Below are positions 1 through 8,711 of a stretch of 33,004 bases of DNA, in pieces. Numbering within the stretch: the first letter of the stretch is position 1; each line of letters starts with the position of its first letter. Source of the stretch: Bacteroidales bacterium (GTDB lineage Bacteria > Bacteroidota > Bacteroidia > Bacteroidales > F082). The notes beneath the pieces were generated by a model that saw only the letters and a program-made list of their open reading frames with translations, was not told the origin of the DNA and did no database searches. Where the stretch lies: assembly GCA_017461665.1 (NCBI GenBank), contig JAFTXI010000028.1, positions 1 through 33,004 on the forward strand, read 5' to 3'. The position numbers and the translations under genes are program-made.

Positions 1-126
1 AATTCCTAATTCTTCAACAATCGGCGCTTCGACAGGCTCAGCGACCGTGGACGATGTCTGTTGTCCGTTGTCTGTTATCTGTTGACTGAGCAAAGCGAAT
101 AATATGTAAAACAGGAGCATTCTCAT
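1..126 (-). CDS. Partial N-terminus of a paralogue of the TPR regulator at the right edge
   Basis: An open frame of 42 codons starts at ATG 126-124 on the minus strand and runs off the left edge without a stop. It begins MRMLLFYILFALLSQQ and continues through a TDNGQQ stretch and the residues VAEPVEAP. The gene at 31153 begins MRMLILYILFLAFGCQQ and also has TDNRQR and VAEPVEAP, so the two are paralogous starts. The first ~15 residues are hydrophobic, like a signal or lipoprotein leader, although the cysteine of the right-hand copy is serine here. The promoter lies only 7 bases upstream. Codons 27-35 are read from a REP-like element (22-46). Function is inferred only from the paralogue (TPR, membrane segment, putative regulator); nothing beyond the leader is visible. 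Confidence 0.6.
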   Translation of the reverse strand, partial: MRMLLFYILFALLSQQITDNGQQTSSTVAEPVEAPIVEELGI

Positions 127-133
127 GGTTGCG

Positions 134-141
134 CAAAGATA
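134..141 (-). promoter_or_regulatory. -7 box (TATCTTTG) for the left-edge gene
   Basis: Read on the minus strand, TATCTTTG matches the Bacteroidota -7 consensus TAnnTTTG. The ATG begins 7 bases after it, so the transcript would have almost no leader. No clear -33 TTTG is visible. Confidence 0.6.
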
Positions 142-182
142 GAGAATTTTATGTAAGCACCCACGCCGAAAGGTAAAAAAAT

Positions 183-215
183 AAAACGCGTCAATTGAAC
201 GAACTGACGCGTTTT
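183..215. terminator. Intrinsic terminator downstream of lepA
   Basis: Perfect 11-bp stem (183-193 with 205-215, core ACGCGTCA) and an 11-base loop. It is flanked by A and T runs on both sides, so it can act in both directions. It lies 20 bases beyond the lepA stop and upstream of the left-edge gene's promoter. Confidence 0.85.
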
Positions 216-235
216 TTTTAATTCCAAATAATTTA

Positions 236-2023
236 TTAATCCAACTTCAACACTGCAAGGAATGCCGACTGTGGTACTTCCACGCTACCGATCTGACGCA
301 TTCTCTTCTTACCGGCTTTCTGCTTCTCGAGAAGCTTGCGCTTACGGCTGACGTCGCCACCATAACATTTTGCAGTAACGTCCTTACGAACCTGGCGTAC
401 AGTCTCTCTCGCGATGATCTTGGCTCCGATAGAAGCTTGGATGGCGATGTCGAACTGATGACGCGGGATGAGTTCTTTTAACTTCTCACACATCTTACGT
501 CCGAAGGCGTAGGCGTTGTCGCGGTGAATCAATGTCGATAAGGCATCGACGACTTCTCCGTTCAACATTATATCTAATTTTACCAAATTGGCTCTCTGAT
601 AACCTGCGATGTGATAGTCGAAGGAAGCGTAACCTTTTGATATTGATTTTAATTTGTCGTAGAAGTCGAATACAATCTCACTCAAAGGCATCTGGAATTT
701 CAGCTCGACGCGGTCTGTGGTGAGATAAGTCTGGTTCATCAAGACGCCGCGTTTGTCGATGCAGAGTTTCATGATAGAGCCTACAAATTCGTTCTTGGTG
801 ATAATCTCTGCTATGATGAAAGGCTCGTCGATGTGGTCTAATTTCGTCACTTCAGGGAGTCCGCTTGGGTTGTGAACGTCCAATTCTTCTCCGTCGGTGA
901 GATATGCCTTGAACGAGACGTTAGGCACAGTGGTGATGACGTCCATGTTGAACTCGCGGTCTAAGCGTTCCTGGACGATTTCCATGTGAAGCAGTCCTAA
1001 GAAACCGCAGCGGAAACCGAAACCGAGAGCTGCCGATGACTCAGGCTCCCATACCAAGGAGGCGTCGTTGAGTTGAAGCTTCTCCAATGAGGCACGGAGT
1101 TCTTCATAGTCGTCGGCGCTGACAGGATAGACACCGGCGAAGACCATGGGCTTCACGTTTTCAAAACCCTCGATAGGTCTGTCGCAAGGACGCTCGACAT
1201 GAGTGATGGTGTCGCCGACCTTGACTTCAGAAGAGGTTTTTATACCAGAGATGATATAACCTACGTTACCGGCGGAGAGTTCGTCTTTAGGAACTTGCTT
1301 AAGCTGAAGCACGCCAATCTCGTCGGCGTGATATTCCATCTTGGTAGCGAAGAACTTTACCAAGTCGTTAGTTTTTATTGTTCCGTTGAAGATACGGAAA
1401 TAAGCGATGATGCCACGATATGAGTTAAATACTGAGTCGAAGATGAGAGCCTGCAAAGGAGCGTTAGGGTCGCCTTTTGGAGCTGGTATTCTGTTGACGA
1501 TGGCGTCTAAAATTTCCTCTATACCAATGTTGTTACGTGCGCTGCAGCGCAAGATTTCTGAACGGTCGCAGCCGATGAGGTCAACGATTTGGTCTTCCAC
1601 CATCTCAGGGTTAGCGCTGTCCATGTCGATCTTGTTGATGACCGGGATTATCTCAAGGTCGTGCTCCAAAGCCATATAAAGGTTGGAGATGGTCTGAGCC
1701 TGTATTCCTTGAGTTGCGTCAACGACCAACAAGGCGCCTTCGCAAGCAGCTATGGAACGCGACACTTCGTATGAGAAGTCAACGTGACCAGGAGTGTCGA
1801 TGAGGTTTAACGTATAGTTGACACCGTCTTTTATATAATTCATCTGGATGGCATGACTCTTAATGGTGATACCACGTTCTCTTTCCAAATCCATGTCGTC
1901 CAAAACCTGATTTACCAATTCCTTCTGCGACAAGGTCTTTGTGTTTTCTAAAAGTCTGTCTGCCAATGTGCTCTTACCATGATCGATGTGAGCAATGATA
2001 CAAAAGTTTCTAATTTTATCCAT
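236..2023 (-). CDS. lepA: Elongation factor 4 (LepA), ribosome back-translocating GTPase
   Basis: 595 residues, the normal EF4 length. Translational GTPase motifs are all present: G1 HIDHGKST (residues 12-19), G2 RGIT, G3 DTPGH, G4 NKID. The EF-G-like domains and the EF4-specific C-terminal domain follow, with the conserved [20 protein letters not shown] stretch near the end. EF4 binds ribosomes and is known to affect elongation and initiation under stress. It stands alone here: a terminator lies just downstream, and gapA diverges upstream. The start is set by full-length family alignment. It lies only 4 bases after a TATCTTTG box, which implies a leaderless or nearly leaderless mRNA. Confidence 0.98.
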   Translation of the reverse strand: MDKIRNFCIIAHIDHGKSTLADRLLENTKTLSQKELVNQVLDDMDLERERGITIKSHAIQMNYIKDGVNYTLNLIDTPGHVDFSYEVSRSIAACEGALLVVDATQGIQAQTISNLYMALEHDLEIIPVINKIDMDSANPEMVEDQIVDLIGCDRSEILRCSARNNIGIEEILDAIVNRIPAPKGDPNAPLQALIFDSVFNSYRGIIAYFRIFNGTIKTNDLVKFFATKMEYHADEIGVLQLKQVPKDELSAGNVGYIISGIKTSSEVKVGDTITHVERPCDRPIEGFENVKPMVFAGVYPVSADDYEELRASLEKLQLNDASLVWEPESSAALGFGFRCGFLGLLHMEIVQERLDREFNMDVITTVPNVSFKAYLTDGEELDVHNPSGLPEVTKLDHIDEPFIIAEIITKNEFVGSIMKLCIDKRGVLMNQTYLTTDRVELKFQMPLSEIVFDFYDKLKSISKGYASFDYHIAGYQRANLVKLDIMLNGEVVDALSTLIHRDNAYAFGRKMCEKLKELIPRHQFDIAIQASIGAKIIARETVRQVRKDVTAKCYGGDVSRKRKLLEKQKAGKKRMRQIGSVEVPQSAFLAVLKLD

Positions 2024-2027
2024 AGCG

Positions 2028-2035
2028 CAAAGATA
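2028..2035 (-). promoter_or_regulatory. -7 box (TATCTTTG) for lepA
   Basis: Minus-strand TATCTTTG followed by CGCT and then the lepA ATG. The flanking string TATCTTTGCGC is identical to that before both edge genes. The spacing leaves room for 0-3 leader bases at most. Confidence 0.6.
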
Positions 2036-2045
2036 ATAAAAAATG

Positions 2046-2073
2046 ACAATTTACAATTAACAATTTACAATTA
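2046..2073. repeat. Perfect 14-bp tandem duplication, AT-rich
   Basis: Two exact copies of ACAATTTACAATTA (2046-2059, 2060-2073) between lepA and gapA. This is low-complexity intergenic sequence, comparable to the ATGAATTATG runs at 27779-27808. Confidence 0.8.
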
Positions 2074-2085
2074 AATATCTCGTAG

Positions 2086-2105
2086 AGACACACGTCCGTG
2101 TGTCT
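2086..2105. repeat. Palindromic element, ACGTCCGT type
   Basis: Nine-bp perfect arms AGACACACG/CGTGTGTCT with a 2-base centre, preceded by GTAG. It is nearly the same as the elements at 22411-22430 and 22448-22467. It sits upstream of the gapA promoter and has no adjacent T-run, so it is probably not a terminator. Confidence 0.75.
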
Positions 2106-2170
2106 GAGAACGCAATAATTTTTTTACAAAAAAATAGTCATATTTTTATTAATATGTTTCTAAAAAAATG

Positions 2171-2178
2171 TAATTTTG
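2171..2178 (+). promoter_or_regulatory. -7 box (TAATTTTG) for gapA
   Basis: TAATTTTG fits TAnnTTTG. The expected start of transcription is near 2183-2185, giving a leader of about 70 bases. The -33 region is only AT-rich. Confidence 0.6.
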
Positions 2179-2186
2179 TACCTCCG

Positions 2187-2214
2187 AAAACAAAGTTCCC
2201 AAAAACTTTGTTTT
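2187..2214 (+). promoter_or_regulatory. 5'-terminal stem-loop in the gapA leader
   Basis: Perfect 11-bp stem (2187-2197 with 2204-2214, AAAACAAAGTT paired) with a 6-base loop, followed by a T-run. It begins within a few bases of the predicted transcription start. It could be an mRNA-stabilising 5' hairpin or an attenuator-like element. The role is inferred; the structure is seen. Confidence 0.6.
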
Positions 2215-2247
2215 TAGATATATACATATATTATTAACAGTAAATAA

Positions 2248-3273
<1,026 letters not shown>

Positions 3274-3297
3274 TTCATAATGCATAATTGGATAAGG

Positions 3298-3326
3298 GAG
3301 CTGCTGTGAAAACGGTGGCTCTTTTT
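3298..3326 (+). terminator. Intrinsic terminator of gapA
   Basis: A 10-bp stem with three G-T wobbles (3298-3307 with 3312-3321) is closed by a GAAA tetraloop and followed by TTTTTATTT. Confidence 0.85.
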
Positions 3327-3329
3327 ATT

Positions 3330-3394
3330 TAGAACTCTGGAACTTTAGAACTCTGGAATTATGGAGCTTGGAAGTTTGGAGATTTGGAGTTGAG
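3330..3394. repeat. Degenerate GAACTCTGG / TTTGGAG repeat tract
   Basis: AGAACTCTGG occurs twice in 30 bases, followed by decaying TTGGAGATTTGGAG units. It resembles, in the opposite orientation, the AAAACTTC units read as codons at 31769-31810. It sits between the gapA terminator and the next promoter. Confidence 0.6.
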
Positions 3395-3423
3395 GATGAT
3401 AACGGAATTTTTTTTGTTAATTA

Positions 3424-3454
3424 ATTGGGGGAAATGTATTTTTTAATACATTTG
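3424..3454 (+). promoter_or_regulatory. Promoter of the FISUMP lipoprotein gene
   Basis: -7 box TACATTTG at 3447-3454, with ATTG at 3424-3427 and a 19-base spacer, as expected for the Bacteroidota primary sigma factor. The leader would be about 95 bases. Confidence 0.6.
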
Positions 3455-3554
3455 CGATGTCAACAATTAATATTTAATAAATTAAATTTAAGCTAATTTT
3501 TATGAATATGTAAAAGATGATTATGAAATTCGTAATAATTAAACTTATCCAATT

Positions 3555-4886
3555 ATGAAAAAATTACCAGTTTTATTAGTATTGATTGCAAGCTTGTTGA
3601 TGTCTTGCAAAGAAGAAAAAGAACAACCGATAGTAAAAACAACGACAGTTACTGAAATAACCGAGTCCTCTGCAATCTGCGGTGGAGAAGTCATTAACGA
3701 CGGCGGCTCAGAAGTGACGGCAAGAGGCGTCTGTTGGAGCACAAACCAAAATACTACAATAGAAGATAATAAGACAACAGACGGTAATGGAGTCGGCAAT
3801 TTTACTTCTAATATTCAAAACCTCGTCCCCAATACTCAATATTATGTAAGAGCTTACGCTACAAATGAAGTGGGAACGAGCTATGGAGATGAAGTGTCTT
3901 TCATTACTTTGGAAAATAATGATGATAATGACGGTGACGGTGATGGCGGAAATGACGATGGAAACGATGAAGGTGGAAATGATAACGGAGGAGATGATGA
4001 TGGAGGTGAAGATGATGGTAACGATGACGAGCCTGAGATATTACTTCCAGAAGTCACTACTTTAACGATTACTGAAATAGATATTACGTCAGCTGTCGGT
4101 GGAGGCGAGGTTACTTCTGACGGTGGTGCTGAAGTTACTATGAGAGGTGTCTGCTGGAGCATAAACCAAAATCCAACAATAGATAACAAGCATACGGAAG
4201 ATGGTTCTGGTGTAGGTGCGTTTACATCAAATATCAGCAATCTTGCAATGAACACTACATATTACGTAAGAGCTTACGCTATAAATGAAGCTGGAACTGC
4301 ATACGGAGAAGAAATTACTTTTACAACGTTAGAAGGTAATTTTATCAATGGTTATGAATATGTTGACTTGGGACTGCCAAGTGGTTTGAAATGGGCTACG
4401 CATAACATCGGAGCTACAATGCCTTACGAGATAGGAAGTTATATAGCTTGGGGAGAACATGCGCCAAAAGATATGTATAGCATCGATAACAGCACGACAT
4501 ACGGTCATGAAATAGGTGATATTTCGGGCGATATTCAATATGATGTGGCTTCATTTACTTGGGAAGGCACATGGAGAATACCGACAGAAACGGAAGCGAG
4601 AGAGTTGATTGACAACTGTACTATTGAATGGACGGTGAAGAATAACGTTCAAGGAGCTTTGTTTACGGGTCCTAATGGAAATCAGATTTTCTTACCATCG
4701 GGAGGCTTCGCTACAGAAGGCAATATCGACTTCGCTGATTCGGAAGGCGCCTACTGGACCTCATCGCCAGATCCTTCTGACCCTGTCTATTATTCGACAT
4801 TCTTCTATTTCTATAACACGAACTTCGCTAACATAGGATGGTTCAGCCGTTACGCTGGATTGCTGATAAGACCGGTATCTGATTAA
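3555..4886 (+). CDS. Surface lipoprotein: two FN3-like repeats, acidic linker, C-terminal FISUMP domain
   Basis: 443 residues. The signal ends in a lipobox (LLMSC, Cys18), so the protein is probably membrane-anchored. Two closely similar modules (about 27-119 and 165-259) share the pattern GGEV..DGG.EVT.RGVCWS...NPT and end in YYVRAYA.NE.GT.YG; they look like fibronectin-type-III-like domains. Between them, residues 121-162 are almost only D, N, G and E. Residues 266-443 match the Fibrobacter succinogenes major paralogous domain: YVDLGLPSGLKWA, a WRIPT motif, YWTSS and a C-terminal RYAGLLIRPV. The biochemical function of this domain is not established. The gene is flanked by its own promoter and a hairpin, so it is probably monocistronic. 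Confidence 0.85.
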   Translation: MKKLPVLLVLIASLLMSCKEEKEQPIVKTTTVTEITESSAICGGEVINDGGSEVTARGVCWSTNQNTTIEDNKTTDGNGVGNFTSNIQNLVPNTQYYVRAYATNEVGTSYGDEVSFITLENNDDNDGDGDGGNDDGNDEGGNDNGGDDDGGEDDGNDDEPEILLPEVTTLTITEIDITSAVGGGEVTSDGGAEVTMRGVCWSINQNPTIDNKHTEDGSGVGAFTSNISNLAMNTTYYVRAYAINEAGTAYGEEITFTTLEGNFINGYEYVDLGLPSGLKWATHNIGATMPYEIGSYIAWGEHAPKDMYSIDNSTTYGHEIGDISGDIQYDVASFTWEGTWRIPTETEARELIDNCTIEWTVKNNVQGALFTGPNGNQIFLPSGGFATEGNIDFADSEGAYWTSSPDPSDPVYYSTFFYFYNTNFANIGWFSRYAGLLIRPVSD

Positions 4887-4911
4887 TTGGGAACGGGAGT
4901 CGGGAATGGGT

Positions 4912-4958
4912 AGAGACGCAGCAACATTCGACAGAATTTTGCTGCGTCTCTGCTTTTT
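4912..4958 (+). terminator. GAGACG-type palindrome acting as a likely terminator
   Basis: Perfect 13-bp stem (4912-4924 with 4939-4951, AGAGACGCAGCAA paired) followed by GCTTTTTATT. It shares the GAGACG/CGTCTC ends of the dispersed repeat family and also has the U-tract of a terminator. Confidence 0.75.
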
Positions 4959-4999
4959 ATTGTATCTGTAATTTTCTTAATTTTTTTTTACTTTTTCTA

Positions 5000-5030
5000 T
5001 TGACTTTCGGGAAAATGCATATTAACTTTG
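5000..5030 (+). promoter_or_regulatory. Promoter of the RelA/SpoT gene
   Basis: TTGAC at 5000-5004, an 18-base spacer and TAACTTTG at 5023-5030. Transcription should start near 5036, about 17 bases before the ATG. Confidence 0.7.
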
Positions 5031-5052
5031 CATCTTTTAATATTGAAATGCT

Positions 5053-7248
5053 ATGAATTATCCCGACACTTATCCTAAAGAGGAACAGCTTGAGATGGAC
5101 AGGTTGTACGACGTCTTGCTTGAGTCATGGACTGGTAAAAAAGACAGCTTTGATATTGAACTCGTTAAGAAAGCTTACGAGTTCGCAGCATTTGCTCATA
5201 AAGACGCACGCCGTAAGTCGGGGGAACCTTATATCTTCCATCCAATAGCAGTCGCGATAATCGTAGCAAAAGACATAGGAATGGGTCCTACTTCCATCAC
5301 AAGTGCGCTCCTTCATGATGTCGTCGAGGATACCGAATACACAGAGGAATATATAGCTCAGGAGTTTGGTCCTAAGGTGGCTCGCGTAGTCAAAGGTCTC
5401 ACCAAACTCAGCGGCATCGATTTTCAAAATAGCATAGAAAGCATACAGGCTGAGAATTATCGTAAGATTGTCAACTCGCTCTCGGAAGACATACGCGTCA
5501 TCCTCGTGAAACTCGCCGACCGCCTACATAACATGAGGACTTTAGACTCGATGGCTCATCATAAACAGCTGAAGATAGCCTCGGAGACATTGTCGTTTTA
5601 CGCGCCTCTCGCTTATCGCCTGGGTCTCTACGCCATCAAGATGGAATTGGAAAACCTCTGTCTCAAATATATCAACCCACAAGTTTATGATTCAATATCG
5701 AAACAATTAGACAATATCAGAAAGTCGAAAATCAAGGAGTTAGAAGAGTTTGCTGCTCCGATAAGAGAAGAATTGGAGAGAGTGGGTATCAAAGCAGAGA
5801 TAAAAATCCTTGAGAGAACACAGAGCGGAATATGGGAACGCATGCATAAATTCGGACTCTCCTTAGAAGAGATTTACGACGTCTTCGTCCTGCGAATCGT
5901 AATAGACTGTCCTTTAGATGTGGAGAAGATACAATGTTGGCAGACCTTTGGAGTGCTCACCATGTTCTACAGACCTAACAACGCGAAACTTCGCGACTGG
6001 CTCTCGTTCCCCAAGACGAACGGCTACGAGTCGATACATGCGGTTTTTATGAGCAAACAAGGTAACTGGATTGAGACGCAGATACGTACAAAAAAGATGG
6101 AACTTATCGCAGAACGCGGTATCATGGCCTACCTTAAGTATTATAAACAAGACAACAACGCTGCTGAGAATAGTCTCAAACTTTGGCTCGATAACGTCAA
6201 GGACTTGACAAAATCGGACGACTCTTCCGCCATAGAGTTCCTCAGCAGTTTCAAACTCGACCTCTTCAATGACGAGATTTTCGTTTTCACTCCAAAAGGC
6301 GAGATGAAGTGTTTGCCTAAAGGAGCTACCGTCTTAGACTTCGCATATATGATTCACAGTGAGATAGGAAACCACTGCGTCGGCGCTAACGTCAACAAGA
6401 AACTGACTAAGATGAATTATGTACTCTGTATGGGCGACCAAGTGGAAATCATTACGTCGGCGTTTCAAAATCCTCAAGACCAACACTTCGATTATTTAGT
6501 GACATCTCTCGCCAAGTCGCGACTCAAAGCAGGAATAAAAGATTACAAGAGAACCTTTAAGGAAAAAGGCAAGGCGACACTTCAAGAATTTTTCCAACGC
6601 TTGGATGTTGACTTCAGTCGCCAAAATAGAAACGTATTGGCAGAGAAAGCCGGTCTTGCCGGACGTATCGACCTTTATTATAATGTGGCTTTGGAGAAAC
6701 TATCTTTCGATGATGTTGAAAAACTTCTCGACGATAAACATTCTGCCACACCTAATTCTTTGATAAAGATAATTGCCAACAGCAAAGATGCAAAAGCTTC
6801 TGAAAAGGAAGGCGACGACTTGGGTTATACAATTTCAACATGTTGTAATCCAATTCCAGGTGATGACGTAGTTGCGATTTCGTTCCCAAATCAGCCTTTG
6901 CAGATACATCGTCCCGATTGTCCGAAAGCCATCAGTCTGATGTCGCAGTTCGGTAATAACATAGTCAAAGCTAAATGGCAGTTCAGCGACGACCTCGCAT
7001 TCATGGCGACATTGAAAATAACGGCGGTAAATAAGATGGGCTTCGGTTCCGACTTGTTCTCCACTCTCAGTGGCAAATTTAAACTCGACCTCTATTCCGT
7101 CAAGATGCAAAGCGAAGGTGGAATGGTCGATGCAACAGTGTCGTTCTATGTTAATAATCTTAAACAATTAGAGACTGTCATCTCCGATATTGAATCGATG
7201 AGCCTCGTGAATAAAGTAAAGAGAATAGAAAGAAACGTTGAAAGTTAA
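5053..7248 (+). CDS. relA/spoT: RelA/SpoT homologue (RSH), (p)ppGpp hydrolase with a divergent synthetase domain
   Basis: 731 residues with the full long-RSH layout. The HD hydrolase domain keeps its metal ligands (His63, His88-Asp89, Asp156) and the ED pair at 92-93, so ppGpp hydrolysis should be intact. The synthetase domain (about 240-365) keeps Asp276, NGYESIH (323-329) and Glu341 in ETQIRT. The usual RPKxxYSIW loop instead reads LERTQSGIW (253-261), so synthesis is uncertain. A TGS domain spans 402-466. A conserved-cysteine domain has Cys597, Cys598, His619 and Cys623. An ACT domain covers 650-727. The family controls the stringent response. purA, a known ppGpp target enzyme in other bacteria, lies 157 bases downstream but has its own promoter. 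Confidence 0.93.
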   Translation: MNYPDTYPKEEQLEMDRLYDVLLESWTGKKDSFDIELVKKAYEFAAFAHKDARRKSGEPYIFHPIAVAIIVAKDIGMGPTSITSALLHDVVEDTEYTEEYIAQEFGPKVARVVKGLTKLSGIDFQNSIESIQAENYRKIVNSLSEDIRVILVKLADRLHNMRTLDSMAHHKQLKIASETLSFYAPLAYRLGLYAIKMELENLCLKYINPQVYDSISKQLDNIRKSKIKELEEFAAPIREELERVGIKAEIKILERTQSGIWERMHKFGLSLEEIYDVFVLRIVIDCPLDVEKIQCWQTFGVLTMFYRPNNAKLRDWLSFPKTNGYESIHAVFMSKQGNWIETQIRTKKMELIAERGIMAYLKYYKQDNNAAENSLKLWLDNVKDLTKSDDSSAIEFLSSFKLDLFNDEIFVFTPKGEMKCLPKGATVLDFAYMIHSEIGNHCVGANVNKKLTKMNYVLCMGDQVEIITSAFQNPQDQHFDYLVTSLAKSRLKAGIKDYKRTFKEKGKATLQEFFQRLDVDFSRQNRNVLAEKAGLAGRIDLYYNVALEKLSFDDVEKLLDDKHSATPNSLIKIIANSKDAKASEKEGDDLGYTISTCCNPIPGDDVVAISFPNQPLQIHRPDCPKAISLMSQFGNNIVKAKWQFSDDLAFMATLKITAVNKMGFGSDLFSTLSGKFKLDLYSVKMQSEGGMVDATVSFYVNNLKQLETVISDIESMSLVNKVKRIERNVES

Positions 7249-7307
7249 CAACTTACTTTTATTTTTATTTTTATGATTTTTTCTTATTAACGTACAGAGT
7301 TTTTTAC

Positions 7308-7315
7308 TAACTTTG
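7308..7315 (+). promoter_or_regulatory. -7 box (TAACTTTG) for purA
   Basis: TAACTTTG fits the consensus. The expected start is near 7320-7322, giving a leader of about 85 bases. No clear -33 box. Confidence 0.6.
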
Positions 7316-7318
7316 AAC

Positions 7319-7368
7319 GCTAAATAAATGTGCTTTCCGCATTGCTCCAATTCGCGAGTTTATTTAGC
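7319..7368 (+). promoter_or_regulatory. 5'-terminal stem-loop in the purA leader
   Basis: A perfect 10-bp stem GCTAAATAAA/TTTATTTAGC (7319-7328 with 7359-7368) encloses a GC-richer 30-base loop. It starts at the predicted transcript end. I do not recognise a known purine riboswitch or other known leader here. Confidence 0.55.
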
Positions 7369-7384
7369 CTTATTTAGTTAATAA

Positions 7385-8701
<1,317 letters not shown>

Positions 8702-8711
8702 TTAATTAAAT

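Noticed and set aside
3881-4255. 124-codon minus-strand frame rich in Ser and Pro
   Set aside because: Shadow of the D/N/G linker and second FN3-like module of the lipoprotein gene.
7319-7368. Purine or PRPP riboswitch ahead of purA
   Set aside because: The stem-loop lacks the three-way junction and conserved bases of known purine aptamers. Kept only as an unclassified leader structure.
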